This document shows, piece by piece, positions 20,703-34,390 of a stretch of 64,000 bases of DNA (positions are counted from its first letter, which is position 1; each line of letters opens with the position of its first letter). A program made the position numbers and the translations under genes. The notes under the pieces were generated by a model, which saw only the letters and a list, made by a program, of their open reading frames with translations, made no database searches and was not told the DNA's origin. Source of the stretch: Pogonophryne albipinna (Eukaryota; Chordata; Actinopteri; Perciformes; Artedidraconidae); the NCBI GenBank assembly GCA_028583405.1, contig CM053260.1, positions 19,111,401 through 19,175,400 on the forward strand, given 5' to 3'.

Positions 20703-23196
20703 CACTCTAAAAATAAATGCCTTGGCTCAACAAAGAAAATCAGTTTGCATCGATGTTTATTGAGTTAAGACAACTTCTAATGAAATTGTGTTAAAGCAAC
20801 AAAGTTATTTGAGTTAGGGGAGAAGGCTTTTCCTCTACAGTCAGAGGTGTTTTTAATTACCACTTACTTAATAATTGGTAACATAAACACAAGTTTTGAA
20901 GTTGATTACTCAAAAGATTAAGTTGTTCCGGCTAGTTTTACCACATGATTTAAAAGGAATTTTAAGTTGTATGTACTTAATTACCATCATTGTGAACACA
21001 CGTTTTTAAGCTGACAACCATTTATAAATTAAGTTGCTCCAAATATATTGTTTTCAATAGTTATTTTTCTTAGCTTTTTCATGTTTTTGCCTTTAAAGAA
21101 AGACATTAATTGATTCCACAACAAAAATATTAGGCAATTCACTTTTTTTATTTTAAACTGCAGTTGTTTTTTTCAACGCATGATGTCTCAATCAGGAGAG
21201 AATTCATTTAGTTTGAACATGTATTGACACATGCCATATGATAAGGTGCATGAACACCTGAAATCACAGCTGACTGCAGGAGAGAGGAGAACCATTTTAT
21301 AGTTTGTTTGCAGCACGTTGATTGGCTGCTGGAGAATGAGGTGAAATGTAATAGGTTAAAGAGAACGCCTGTGATGAGCTGATTATAAGCAGCTGCAGAG
21401 TGAATGTATATACACCCAGTCTTCCTGAAAGAACTTGCGCTGAGCTTCATTTCAATCTTGAAAAAAAAGATAAATAACACAAATTTTAAATTGCCCCACA
21501 AATAATAAATAAACACATTAGCCATATTACCATGGGACATGGGGACACAGCAAATCAATGCTGCCATCACATCGAAGTTAGAGGCCTTTGCATATTTAAA
21601 ACCAGTGCCAAATATGTCAAATCTGTAAAGTTTTTGTAAAACTACAGAAACAAACTCTCAATAGCCACCAATCTGCAGATCACACACATCCATTTTACAA
21701 AAGATGTAACAAAGATGTTTACACTGCCGACAGTCATTATTTCAAACAGTATGAACACACTTAACGCAGAATGCTTGCTCATTCATTTGTTTCCCTCGAC
21801 CACGATGGTTGCCATCGTATGGTCAGATCCTGGGTGGACCGGTCACTGATGAAGGCGATATTCATGTCCTTTTGAAGCACATTAAATAATAGGTTAGCGC
21901 ATAAGAGATAATGAATTAGGTAATTGCATACTTTTTAAACTGTCACTCTTAGCGAATTCAGAGCCATTATTACCAGCTGTTAAAGCAACGCTGGTATTGT
22001 TTTCACCTATTGAGTCTGCATGTGTGTGTCGTCATGGCAATGTGGTCCTGAAGACACACAGAGGTGCTTTTGAGTACTTTGCCTAGTGTTTAAATGCATG
22101 TGGACAGATTTTGTCAATCACAACCGTGCAAGTTTTAGTGTATCTTCTCATCTTTTTTGCAGGTTCCATACAATATGTGAACTGGTTAAGGGAAGAGCAG
22201 AAGCCACTTTTCAAATGTTACACAATCCTTTTCCCATGCCATTGCTGTCAACACCTATCCATGCTGAACGTTGCTAAGATATTATTGATTGGGATGTGGC
22301 CAAAAGGGCAATATGCTTCGAAATGTAACTGACAGAGAGCAGTGCTTTTGTCCTGTGTCACTCTGCCCGTGGATTTTATGTTATTTCAAGATTTTTTATT
22401 TCGTCGCTAAACTCCTTGAAAAGGTCCTCTTCCTTTTCTCCAAGGCACACGACAAGGCAGCGGATGGCTATAGTTCTCTGCGTACTTCAATTGTATTGTG
22501 CTATTTTTGAAAAAGGAAAAAAGAGAAATTACCTAAATGAATATATTCTGAATGGGAGACTGCCAACAACTTGCATTTCAATGACAACTCTAAATAACGA
22601 TCCTACCTCAAGAAGCATGTCCTTGATCTGCTTCACGAGATTCATTTTTGATAAAAAGCGATATCACAATAGTAACCAAAGTATTTTTACTCTCACAGTA
22701 GCCTCTACTACTTTGTATCCTCTCACAGAACTATTCACAATTCAAAGAATGCTAGTTTTGGTCAAACAGCAATTTGCCTATACAGTGCAACTACAAGGCT
22801 ATCTACTGTATTTGAATGACACAAGATGACACTCACCTTAAAATATCCTTTGTATATTTCTATTTGTCTTAACTGTCGGAACTTGTCCAGGCATGTTAAG
22901 TGGGAGTGGACTTGAAATCCTTAACTCAAGGTGTAGAACAATTAAGTTATCAAGCCAATTGCATTACTTACTACAACTTGAATTTTGTTTTAAGTCAATT
23001 AATGCAGAAATCAGAGTTCAAATTACACACAATATTAAGTTGATGTAATTACCAACATTATTACGTCAACACAACTTATAAATTAATGTTTGCAATTTAA
23101 AATGTTTATCTAAATCAATTAACTCACATTTTTATCTTGCAACCATGCATTTAATTAAGTGAAGGTGAAAGGTCGCCTGAATTCGTTTTTAGAGTG
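20703..23196. mobile_element. probable 2.5 kb non-autonomous DNA transposon with CACTCTAAAAA termini
   Basis: The sequence opens CACTCTAAAAA and closes with the inverse TTTTTAGAGTG. The subterminal 250-300 bp at both ends carry repeated AAGTTG/TTAAGT words in opposite orientation, for example near 20763-21030 and 22940-23160. CACT-type ends suggest an EnSpm/CACTA-like element, but I could not confirm a 2-3 bp target duplication. The interior (about 21200-22830) contains no recognisable transposase; its open frames of 60-137 codons match nothing I know. Confidence 0.6.
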
Positions 23197-24987
23197 CAGT
23201 TCAAATGCCTATTCACACTGACATGCCATTAACAACGTCTCCTTCAATTCAATTTAGTTTTCCATCAGTTAAGTTATCTGACTTATGCAGATAATAGAGC
23301 AGTGGTGCATTGGAAAGATTAATCAATACCTTTATTTAACCTTGGCTTTTCTCCTTTATTTCTGAAGTTCTCTCTCTACCAACTAAATCGCCTGTTATGA
23401 TAAAAGGCAAAGAAATACTTATTTGATTCAGAACCATTTTCTGTATGCAGTGGGTTAAACATATAATCTTTAAAATATGATTATTAAAAGCAGGCCAAAG
23501 TCAATGTTTGACTACTATTGTTGCTCATTTGAATGTGTACATACACACAAATGCAGGCAGATTTAGTAGTTTATTTATTAAATGGTAAACCCATGTAACA
23601 AATCATCACAATTAATTTTAAGATGTGTTTAAGATGAAAACAATTGCACACATCTGTGCAGATGGATATCTTACTCCGATATTCAATGAATTCCTGCATA
23701 AAGCTGTATTGTCAGCATTGTGTTATAGGCAGAGCAGAGTCACACAGAGCCAGTCTGCTACACAAGAGTCACAACAACCCATAGCAGCTCTCCTGCTGAA
23801 TTGTCCATCCTACTATCTAACAAACATGAACACACTTCTTGTCTTGCACCTTCGCTCATGAACATCCATTTTAAAAACACGCTCTGCTAGTTCAGTTTCC
23901 AGGCTAGAAGCAGATTAAACAGCCTGAGTATTTATCTGCAAATATCACTTTAGTCCGGTGAGATGCTGCTGTGGTCCTTACTCCGGTTACTTACTCTATC
24001 TACCAACACACTGTGTGCATGACATGCAGGCTTCAGTTGGTTTACTACTCTTTCTCTATGATATAACACTGGCACTCTGGCAGCCTGCCAGTTGCTGTAA
24101 ATCAGAAACAGACCCCACACGCCCCTCCTCCAACCAGCTCAGATTAAAAGGGAGCATTTCATATATTTCCCAAAAGACCTGGATAACTAAATGTGACTGA
24201 AGAAAATAATGTCTACTTTCTATTATTGGCTCAGACTGTGTCGGTTCCAAAGATATGGTAAAGACTGGGACTTCATCATATGTATTGATAGCTGTTGGTA
24301 TATCATTTATATAGATGCAGGGCTCAACCCTAAGGCTTTCTGCTCGGATATGTTGTAGGGAAGAGAAATGTACTTGAACAATCAGGGTGTGTTATTCATT
24401 TGGTAGGAGACAATTTTAAAATAAAGTATTAAAAACACTTGTATTTATGTTCTTTTTTATTTAAAAAAGGGGACAATCATAACCTACTTGGCAGGAATAA
24501 TTACATTGAATAAATGAACACGAAAATAGTGGAATGGGATTGCTCACTAGTCGTTTGAATTTGCTAAATTTAATAAAAGTAGATGTATTAATGTTTTTAC
24601 ACAGACAAGTAAATGCTGTGCCTCCACGGGTGAAAGTTAAATGTGCTTTTCCTAGCCCTAAAATGTTAAGAACACAATGGCTCCCATTCTGTAAACGGCC
24701 TTTGTGAACAAAGGTCAAAGGAAGTATTTCATGACTGTGGAGTGAGAAGCTAGTGCATGCAGTTTTGTGTTTGGCTTAACTATAACTCACAGGACTGCCG
24801 TCTGTATTTTTCACAAGTTAAATCATCCTGCCATCTTTATTTCTTATGCTCGCAAATTTTTTAGACCAAGTGCATGATCTGCCTGTATGACAGCTTGCAC
24901 TGCTTTACACTTTATTTGTAATGAAGTAGAAGCTTCAGTTGCCTTTGACACCATATGTAAAACAATGAAAAGAAACATATACTGAAT
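23197..24987. other. non-coding stretch, nothing recognised
   Basis: AT-rich DNA with no exon or repeat end that I can support. Confidence 0.45.
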
Positions 24988-25600
24988 TAGGGCGGCACGA
25001 TTTGGGGAAATAATCTAATTGCGATTTTTCTGACAGATATTACGATTCGATTTGCGATATTTGTTTTTAAGCAACCCAATGGAAGTTTATTGTAAAATGC
25101 GGCCGTATCTCGGGCTAGGAAGGTCGTACCAACGTGCTCCCGTCTCTAGCACCCCCGCAGCCCAAGCTGCGAGTGAATGAACTAAACTTACATGAAACTT
25201 CCGTTGGGTTGCTTTAAAGTCAAGCTTCAGTTTAAGATTCACCCTGTAATAGATGTAGAACATGTGATGGAGCATTACTAACCTGACTCAGGTGGTTTGT
25301 TTCACCAAACCATCTAGGAAAGCTCCATTGGAAGCCATTTGGAAAGGGCTGGCACTTTCAAAAATACTTGGCAGGTGATTGGATCAATCTGTCTATCACC
25401 TTCTATCATGGGCCACTTCTGATTGGTTAACAATTGCTGGTACATGTGGAGCACAGCACTTCTGATTGGTGTGGATGACTGACACACAAGATTTTTTTTT
25501 TAAATAAATAAAAACAAAAAAATTGCAGGCTTTGCGATTTGATAATCGCATCATTTAAAATCGCGATTTCGATTTAAAATCAATTAATCGTTCAGCCCTA
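24988..25600. mobile_element. hAT-type MITE (TAGGGCGGCACGATT termini) with exact 8-bp TSD
   Basis: The left end is TAGGGCGGCACGATT and the right end AATCGTTCAGCCCTA. The flanking 8-mers TACTGAAT (24980-24987 and 25601-25608) are identical. Subterminal TCGCGATTT/AAATCGCGA-type words occur at both sides. No coding content. Confidence 0.88.
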
Positions 25601-25744
25601 TACTGAATGAGCTAAGAATCAGGAGGTGTGAAACACTTGTAAGAACTTATCTGTAGACATAACAACGTTTTAGAGGATTCCCAATTTGAATTAACTTTCT
25701 ATCTGCAATACAAGTAGTCTTACTGGTTCCCTTTTAAGCCCCAC

Positions 25745-26882
25745 GGACCCGTATCCTGGGCCGAAATCGCGTCATTTGCAGAAAACAACGTCTAAGGAAC
25801 CTTCATATTTAATAAATTATGAATGTTTTATATCCATATAATGGGAAAAAACTCATTTAACTCATCTTTTTCATTTTTTTTTTCAAATTTGCTAACACTG
25901 ACCCTCTGAATTAGCCCAGAGCGAAAAATGCTAACCTATTACTGCACCGAAAATCACTCCTAGCAGCCTTATTACTTATACCTTACATTCAACACATTGT
26001 TTATGATCGAAAGGACACAGAATCTATTGGTACCCACCTCAACACTCAAAGATTACAAATTTGTGGAGAAAATAACAAAAACCAACATCAAAACATGTCA
26101 CGCTAGGTAGCCAAAAACGCTAACATGGCTTACCTTGTCTTTGTCTGGTCTAAACTGGTCTTCAATGGCATTAAAACGATAAAAACGATGCTGTAGTTAA
26201 TCCATAGGTTAATATCCAATGTGACTGCGTCCCCTTTGAAATGTTCTGATAATCCATAAGCAATAAAACTGCTTTTCCGTTTCAAGATATCAGAGCAGGG
26301 ATATTCTTACGCTCTGCGGGAAGCTTGCATGCGCAAGATGCAACCTTTTTTTTTTAACATGAGAGTCTATGGGACGATTTCCCTTCGATTATATTGGCTC
26401 TAACGGTCAGGAAGAGATGTCACATGTCAAAATCGAAGAAGGGGGGCCAGAGATATGGAAAATCCACCCAAATGGCCCCAGAAGAGGTGTTTTTGGCTAA
26501 ATCTGTCTAAAAAGGTCACATATCACTTGTTTTGCATCAATCTTGATACAGGGTACTTGTTATATGTTGTACTTTGGATTCCTAAAGCTTTTAGTCTACT
26601 AACCCATCATCCAAGGTTAGTTTTCACTATAAGTACAAAATATTTTTTGGACGGACACTATAATTTACAGTTTTTTACCATGTTCAATCTGAATTTTCTT
26701 TAAAATAAAAAACATCTATATTGATTCTGACTTTTCTACATCCAACTCACAGGTTTATCATTACTTTGAGAAAAAATATTATTAATTTAACCCTTTTAGA
26801 AGGGAAGATATGGTCATTTGTTCTGGGAATGTCATTTTCGAGCCTCAAACCTGAAAAACAGGCTTGGGGCCTAACAGGTTAA
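25745..26882. mobile_element. putative degenerate inverted-terminal element
   Basis: The left side (TTAAGCCCCACGGACC, then GGGCCGAAATCGCGTCATT) and the inverse of the right side (CTTAACCTGTTAGGCCCC, then GGCTCGAAAATGACATT) are alignable with gaps, as expected of old terminal inverted repeats. No clear target duplication was found and the interior is non-coding, so the borders are approximate. Confidence 0.4.
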
Positions 26883-28829
26883 GATATTCTGCACCATGTC
26901 TGAATCAGCGTATTTCACGAACCCTACAATAATCATGTGAAACACATTTAGATCTTTGGTGGTAATATAATTAGTAACATTTGGTCAATTATTGAATTGA
27001 ACTGTAGTTATAAAGGATGAATCATTCAATCATAAAATCGACTAAATTGATGTGTTCTGGCACAAGGCTATAGTGCTTTGTTGCATTATAGATTTGTTTC
27101 CGCTTCTGACTCATAATTGTAATCAAAAAATGATAATCCATTAGAATATGCCTTCCTCTTCCCATGTGTAATGTGACGTCAAATATTATTCCTCCCAAAG
27201 ATTTGTAACTTTAATTAATATTGTAATCCAATTCACCTCGGGCGTTTCGTTAAGATGTATGTAATCATCTTATCTGAATACTCTGTAGTTTCCTGGTTTT
27301 ACTGCTTCCTTGTTTCCTCCAAATCCCATCCTGTATTCACTAAGTTAGTCTCCTCTTTTCATTTCAGACCGACTGCGTAGGTAAAAGTTCCCTGAAGATA
27401 AACCATCCTATAGTAAATGTTTGCTACCTTCTTTACATTTCCATTTAACTTAAGGATAACAAAGAACGCTTATATTGTAAAAGACATGATTAAATACATT
27501 ATTCAAACCCACTGCTAAAAATCCATACACAACAAAGCTGTGTGCAATGCTGCAGCTAAATCATATGGAATTCTGGAGGTGATCCAGGTAGAGCCCATAG
27601 ATAAACCATGTGATCACCTTTTCACTCAAAACACATTATTCAGGAGCTACAAACCTGTGCACCTCTTGACACAAAAGAGGCCAATGATATTTCCAATCCA
27701 CTCTTACAAACGTGAATTTGACGGTGAACAAAAATATCCACCGTCTCCCCTATTTGAAAGAACACCTCGGCATGTTCTTAGTCTTTGCCTCATTACACCG
27801 AATAGTAACTGTGAATTAAAGCCCCAAATAGAGCATGTAGCAATGCCAAATGATGGGTAAGAGACAAACACAAAACAAACAGGTGTGCCATCACTGTATG
27901 CTTCGGTGCAACGTGAGTTTGAGCAAGAGCTTGTCAGGCACACACAGAGAGACATACGTGAGAGGGACAAACATCAACACAAGGGTAAACACAAATCGGT
28001 TAAAAGCCCAGTTTCTGTTTGTGACCCGTCAAGATATTTGTCTACTTCCGAGCAGTCTGAGGAGGAAGGTTTATTCCTCTAAGACCCCTCCTGGTTGTCT
28101 CTCTTCCCAATAAATGCAATAAATCAACCTTAAATGGCTCGGGCTGTTTCCCTGCTGTCGGTGTCAAAACTGGAAACGACAAACATTGATTCCATATAAG
28201 TGAAGAAGAGGTAGAACACACATAGTTAACTCATGTGATTGTATTGAGGGAATTATAGTATGCAGGGCTTGTGTTTGTTTGTTTTTGCTTACATGTCTGT
28301 TCTGTGCTATGTGATTTGTCAAAGTATAGACTGAATTATTCACAATCCAATACAGAGCTATCAGCAATCCTATAGTCAGTAACCATGACTTCCAACATAT
28401 GTGTATATTAACATCCATGGTAATTAAGTGTGCACATTGACAGATTTAGAAATGTAATTAAAAAAATCGACAAATCGGTCGACAAAGCTTTGACTACTGT
28501 CACAACGTCCAAGAACAAATGTACTAGGCCTTAAATTTGACCTTTAACATTTAGGTGGCTAACAAGTGAATACTCAACAGTCAGTTGGGCCTGAAATGGA
28601 TGAACCGAGTGAATTGACAACGGCTGATCGATAGGTCCGGCCTGACGAATGGCCGCGCGTCGGAGCGGCCTGGTATACGGAGAAATTATTAAACACGGCA
28701 GCAAAGAGGGAGCTGCTTTGTTGATATCAATTAAAGCAATGAAAAAGAACGCACCGGTTACTCTTCATAATTGCCATTGGGTATTTCATCAGGGACGGTA
28801 ACATGCATGCAAGGCAATCTTAATGATAT
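26883..28829. other. non-coding stretch, nothing recognised
   Basis: No exon or transposon end is supported. A short GC-rich patch is present at about 28640-28675. Confidence 0.45.
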
Positions 28830-28837
28830 ATTATTAC

Positions 28838-29862
28838 TAGTGCTGTCAAAATTATCGCGTTAACGGCGGTAATTAATTTTTTGAATTAATTGCGTTAAAA
28901 TATTTAACGCATTTAACGCATGTGCAGAATGGCCCGCCCCATACAGTGGCAGCGCCAGGGTATGGCTGGGGTAGGCTACACCCATACCGAGAAATGGCTT
29001 AGCCCCACCATGAAAAATGATGTTAAAGTAAGCAAAATAAAGTCCGCCAACTCGCGCGGAGTAAATTGCACAGACAGCAGTTAGTAAGATTGATTTCAGT
29101 AGCCACTTGTCTGGAAATACCGAAGACCAGAAACGGTTTTGAAAACTTTTGTCACGTAGTGATCGTCTTCTCAATAGAACATCTTTGATAATGTCGGTGT
29201 TGTTGCAGGAAGTCCCGACGGAGAATACTTTTGCTGTAGTACAGGGGTGCACATAACTGGTACGCAGGTTATGTGCGTAATCTGAAACTTGTGTCACAAA
29301 GCGCATTTGCGTACCGACGTACTTGTGAAGCTTTTCCAGAAGGCGGTTAGATCACCGGACGACAGAGTCGGTCTCCGTGTGCACAGACAGGGCTGCTGTT
29401 AACGTCGGTCTGTACAACGGAACTGTGCCAAAACTACGCCAACCGGCTGCGGAGGGACTCTCTCCCCCCCTTCACTGGAGAACTGCGCTAAAACAGCTGA
29501 TCACAACGTTCGCACTCTGTGGTCACGAAGTTAGCCGCCGCCGCCCCCCTCTGTCGACTTTCCTGAAGTACTTCCCCGTTGATAGAAATCAACACGTAAT
29601 GAATTAAGACCCCACGGTTTGATGATTGAAAGGTGTGTGGGTTGTCTTTCATTTTGACACGCAGAAAAATGTTATAATAAACATAGATACTGTATGTTAA
29701 ATGGATATATCCGCCTTCTTTCATTTATCTTTCCATTCCCACAACAATATACATAAAGAAATGACATATTTTGGACATAGTTCGAATGGTGATTAATCAT
29801 GATTAATTAATTTTTAAGCTGTGATTAATCTGATTAAAAATTTTAATCGTTTGACAGCCCTA
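28838..29862. mobile_element. composite hAT-type element, copy A, exact 8-bp TSD
   Basis: The ends are TAGTGCTGTCAAA and TTTGACAGCCCTA. The flanking 8-mers ATTATTAC (28830-28837 and 29863-29870) are identical. Inside are two blocks that look like pieces of other hAT families: 28944 to about 29030 starts CAGTGGCAGCGCCAGGG, as in the element at 7512, and 29242 to about 29560 starts CAGGGGTGCACATAAC, as in the repeat at 1143-1500. The same blocks occur in the same order, inverted as a unit, in copy B at 48893-49896. So the composite formed before these copies separated. Confidence 0.88.
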
Positions 29863-29870
29863 ATTATTAC

Positions 29871-30641
29871 CCAACTGCTTAATGATAAATGTGTAATGAA
29901 AAAGTCGCCTATACTCGAGTCTTCAGTAAATACACTTTATGCTGTTTAAAGTTTAATTTAAATCAGTGTAATTGGGAAGAAGCAATTGAGGGTAACCACT
30001 GAATCACAAGAGATAGGATGATTATATACCGTCTTCCTGAATAACTTTTAAACTCCAACAGCTGAACATTTTCTGGATGGATTAACTGTCACACCAATGT
30101 ACCTGCCAGAAAAGAGAGTAAATAAGTCGGAAAGTAATAAAAGGGGTGTCAGAATTGTTCCAAAATCCACAATTTAATTTCACTCTTGACAAGGTCAGAA
30201 TTCAATATGATTTTTTTTATCTGAAAACAAATGGTTGGTTTTATGCCCTGACAGCGGTCTTTTACATTCAAAAAATAAACTACATGCACAAAGCCAACAG
30301 AGCCTGAAATAAAGTTGTACTCTCTACGACACATTTCCGTCCAAACATAACTAATGAGAAGGACAACAATTTTCCAAACTGCAACTTCGGGGAAGCAGGA
30401 TGATTGTCCAGTCACAGCACATCAGCAGACCGCTTCTACTTTGTACCTGCTGAGTGTTGTCGGTCACACCGAGCAAATGTAGACCCCCCACTATGCGATC
30501 AATACTGATACCTCGTTTAATAGTTTTATACTCTCTGCCTTTTGCCCTCTCGCTGTCTGTGGTGAGTGAGTGAACATGACGTGGAAAGAAAATGACAATA
30601 ACAACACATCTCGCTGTTATTTTGCAGCTTCAGAAGTACAG
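29871..30641. other. non-coding stretch, nothing recognised
   Basis: No gene or repeat terminus was recognised between two MITEs. Confidence 0.45.
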
Positions 30642-30921
30642 TAGGGCTGCTCAATTAATCGTATTTTAATCGCAATTACGATTTTGTCTTGCAACAATTA
30701 TGAAAACAACATAATCGAAATAAAAAAAAATCTTTAAATTGTTTTTTCAGTTGAATTATACTTAAAGTTCAGGGTAATCAACTGTTAAAAACATACTGTT
30801 CAACATTTTTGTTCAATAAATGGATGTTTTCAAAGTAAATTTATTATTTTTAATAATTGTGATATCAATTATTGACCCAAATAATCGAGATTATGATTTT
30901 TGCCATAATCTAGCAGCCCTA
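30642..30921. mobile_element. short MITE with TAGGGCTGC / GCAGCCCTA termini
   Basis: A 280-bp AT-rich element with inverted TAGGGCTGCTC...GCAGCCCTA ends. Subterminal AATCGTATTTTAATCG and CGAGATTATGATTTTTG words are typical of the TAGGGCTG hAT-like MITEs also present at 24988 and 28838. No matching 8-bp target duplication is evident at these borders. Confidence 0.65.
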
Positions 30922-33693
30922 TCTTTCTACCCTGTCAGTGTGACCTGCATAAGTGGACATGTTGGACAAGCGTTTTCAACTGTAGTGTTTACACCTAGCA
31001 CATACTCTTGCATCAACACTTGGTACAAGTCAAAAAAGGCAAATGCCTATAAGATGAACAAGAAGAGAGCACATCAAATACAGAGCTTTCCGTTTGCTTT
31101 GTGATGCTTGCATGTTGTAAAAAAAATCTGGAACAAAAGGGTATTCATCACCTTGGTCTCAAGTGCGGAAACACATTGGCACATACTGTACAGACTCTCT
31201 CATACACATATTCAGGAGCACGTCCTACCTCATCCCAGCTCAGAAACAATGACACCCTAAGCCAAGGACAATACGGGCGCTAATCCACACAAAACAGGGA
31301 TTGTACGGAGAGACAAACGTGGGAATGAGGGAGGGAAAGAGCTAGCACGCTAACAAGCATGGGAAGCTAATCCTGATGAGAGATAGAGGGGGGAGAGAAG
31401 GATAAAAAAAATCACTGTTACAGAGGGCCAGACAGATGAAGCGAAAAGAAAGCAGGAGAGTGGGGGTATAAAAAAAGAGTAAAAGTTTTTCACTTAGTTA
31501 AATTAAAGCTGCTGACTATAATCTGTGGATGGCTCATTTCCAATAAGTGACAGGAGTCAAGAAAAGATAAACAATCAAAAAACAAACCTTTCTCCCTTTC
31601 GGAAAATACATTTTTAATAATATAATTTGACTAAACATTTATTTTCTGAACACGGGGAAAGGTTTATTGTTGGTTTTTAATAGTTTGAATTGAATATATC
31701 CCAACACCTCAGTCACAGATTCAAAAGGAGAAATATCACCGTTACCAACAGCAAGCTGGCCGATGAGTGGTATCTAAGGGTGGAATTCATTCAATCAAAG
31801 TCTACGATCCAGAGAACAGAACAGATGACATTTACAAGAAGCCAACCGAGGCACCTAATTACACATTTTCATAAAGTGGCAGAATTAGTGTGCCAGACTG
31901 GTACCACTCATACACAGTTGAGGAATAACAACACTAGCAACCTTTTCGGAGCAATTAAACAGAACAGGTAAAAGGGGCTGAAGTGTTTTGGGTGAAATTT
32001 AATGCGGTCAAAACCCAATAACGAAGTGTTATGTCAGAGAAGAGGTGAGAGCATTTGCCTTCTTGCTTTTTTAGGAGATGAGCTCACGGAGTAAAACATG
32101 CATGGCTGTGGAGAAGGGGGAGCGCTGAGTAATGGAGCAGCAAATGTGTCATGTGGCATAACTGGTGTTTCTCTGACCTGCTTTCCACAAGTAGATTCCT
32201 TCACAGCTTCATCCATTACCTCAGCTGTGAGTCAGGCTTGTCTTTCTCCATCTGTATGTTTTTCAATTCCTATTTATCCTCTTCCCTTTAAAACCGATCC
32301 CCTTTTCAGTTATTTCTCTGGCTAACCCCTCTCCACCAGTTGATGTCTAAGTTGCTGTGTCTCCCTCATGTCTTCCTCAAAATCTCCCCCTCTCTGTGTT
32401 AAGATGCAGCGAGGGTAGGCCCTGTCAGTGTGTAGTCTGTCAGCGAGGGAACACAGAGAGCCTTTCACAGAAGCTGAAATACACAGGCATGAGAGAAACA
32501 CCTCAATGTTCACTCCTTCTGACTGCACAATAGAAAGCCTTGTACAGTATGCATGTGCAGTATAGAAACATACACAACCACGCACCTTTGAATACACACA
32601 AAGGTACACAAGGCTGTCAACACATCTCGCCCACTGGCGTCAGTCCCTCTGTGCCATTGTCACACTGCGCACACCTCAGCTGCACAGTAGGACATACTTC
32701 CTTTGTTACAATCCATAAACATGTGTTGAGCCCGAAACAAAGTGACAAATCACCTGCTGTTTCAAAAATAGCTCAAAGAGGACTCAAAAAGTTATCAAAA
32801 TATATATATTATTTATATACACAGTCTATGCCATCCTTCAGCCTGCATTTTAGTGAATGTTTATTCGTGTACACAGTGATAGAGACCTGGTATTATATAT
32901 ATATAGACAAATGCACACACTGCTTGGGTTGCACTGAGGAACTGCAAAAGAACACACCCAGAGCCACAGGTTCACAGGGGAGGATGACCTTTCTCTATAT
33001 GCTCCGCTGCGCAGTGGATGCATAATGCTATGTTTGAGTGTGTACTCCTGAGTCCACTTGAGTGCATGGGTGTGCTGGAGTGTCTTCTGTGCAGATGTGT
33101 CTGTGTGCAACGATGGTGTGGGAGTGTTGTTTTTTCCTCCTTATATGGAGAGCAAAACAACAACTTGTGCTGACCACAAACTAGACCCTGTCTGCCGCCC
33201 ATTCACCCAGAAAACAAATAGAGGGCAGGAATGAGTGATGGCAGTGTCTTGCAATGCTGTGCAAAGCAGACGTGCCTGGCAATGACTTGTCAAGAGTCCT
33301 CTTAGCTTGTGTCATTTCTTAGAAAAATAGAAGAACAAGGATAAGAAAAACATGAATCTCAAAAAGGCTCAGATGTGGGATTCAGTATAAAATATTAACA
33401 TAATGTGAAGCAGGCACGGCAGAGGCGACTAGAAGGATTTCAACAACTGCATCGCTGTCTTAACCCAACTGCACTGGCATTTTGGGTTGAGAACAAAATA
33501 ATGCGCAGTTACACTTGAACTAAGTATCGAGAGCTCGTGTTTGAATTCACTCACTCTTCTGTTGAGTGCTGAGAAGTCATAAAACGTCACTATACCTATT
33601 AAGAATGCAATAAACAGTTAAATAGTGCCAGAAAAGATTAGTTTTGTTTTCCTTTTATCTTCAATGTTTGAAAAAGAATCACTGAATAGTTGT
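30922..33693. other. non-coding stretch, nothing recognised
   Basis: No exon was identified. Short TA-rich runs lie near 32800-32815 and 32891-32904. Open frames of 60-161 codons here show no domain. Confidence 0.45.
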
Positions 33694-34390
33694 TTAAAGG
33701 GGACCTATCATGCAAAATGCACTTTTTGATGTCTTTTATACATAAATATGTGTCCCCGGTGTGTCAGGGAACTCAAAAAAATGAAACCCTCTCTCTTTTC
33801 CTCCGTACGCAAGTCTCTAAAACCGGGGCTACAACGGAGCTGATCCAGATTTGCGTCCGATATGACGTAACATCGGAGAAGTAGGATGGCTTTACACCCA
33901 CGGCCCTATCAGAAACGTTGCTATCAGAAACAATGCCCGACTGTTTTGGACTTAATATGGTCGATGTTTACATTAGCATCGCTAACACTCAGAGCTAACC
34001 TGTACTGGAGAGCATGTGTGTGAAGAAGCAGGAAATAAAAAGGAACTCACCTTGTGGTATAACCGGCAAGAGAGAAAGCCTTTGAGCTCCATACTGTTTC
34101 AGAAATAATCCTTGATAATCCATGATATGGTGTTTCATCACCGCAGTATCTGCCGGTAGCATCTCCCGCACAAGCTCCGCCCCTCTTTTTTTTTCTTTTT
34201 TTTTTAAAGCTTTATACCCCAAATCAGCACTTTTGAAACAGGAAGTGAAATAGAGGGATATGAGGCATGGCTAGAATGGGTGATCTGTTTGGTATTTTGA
34301 GCAAAACACTTAATAGACATGTTTTTTATATATTTTTATATATCTGAGATTTATGCTATTGCCTAAAAATAGCATGTTGGTGCACTTTAA
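33694..34390. mobile_element. piggyBac-like MITE with TTAA ends, copy 1
   Basis: Bounded by TTAA on both sides. The left reads TTAAAGGGGACCTATCATGC; the inverse of the right reads TTAAAGTGCACCAACATGC. A shorter inverted relative lies at 50359-50883 and shares the interior words CAAAATACCAAACAGATCA and CACACCGGGGACACATA (or their complements). TTAA duplication with short inverted ends suggests a piggyBac-mobilised non-autonomous element. There is no coding capacity. Confidence 0.75.
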
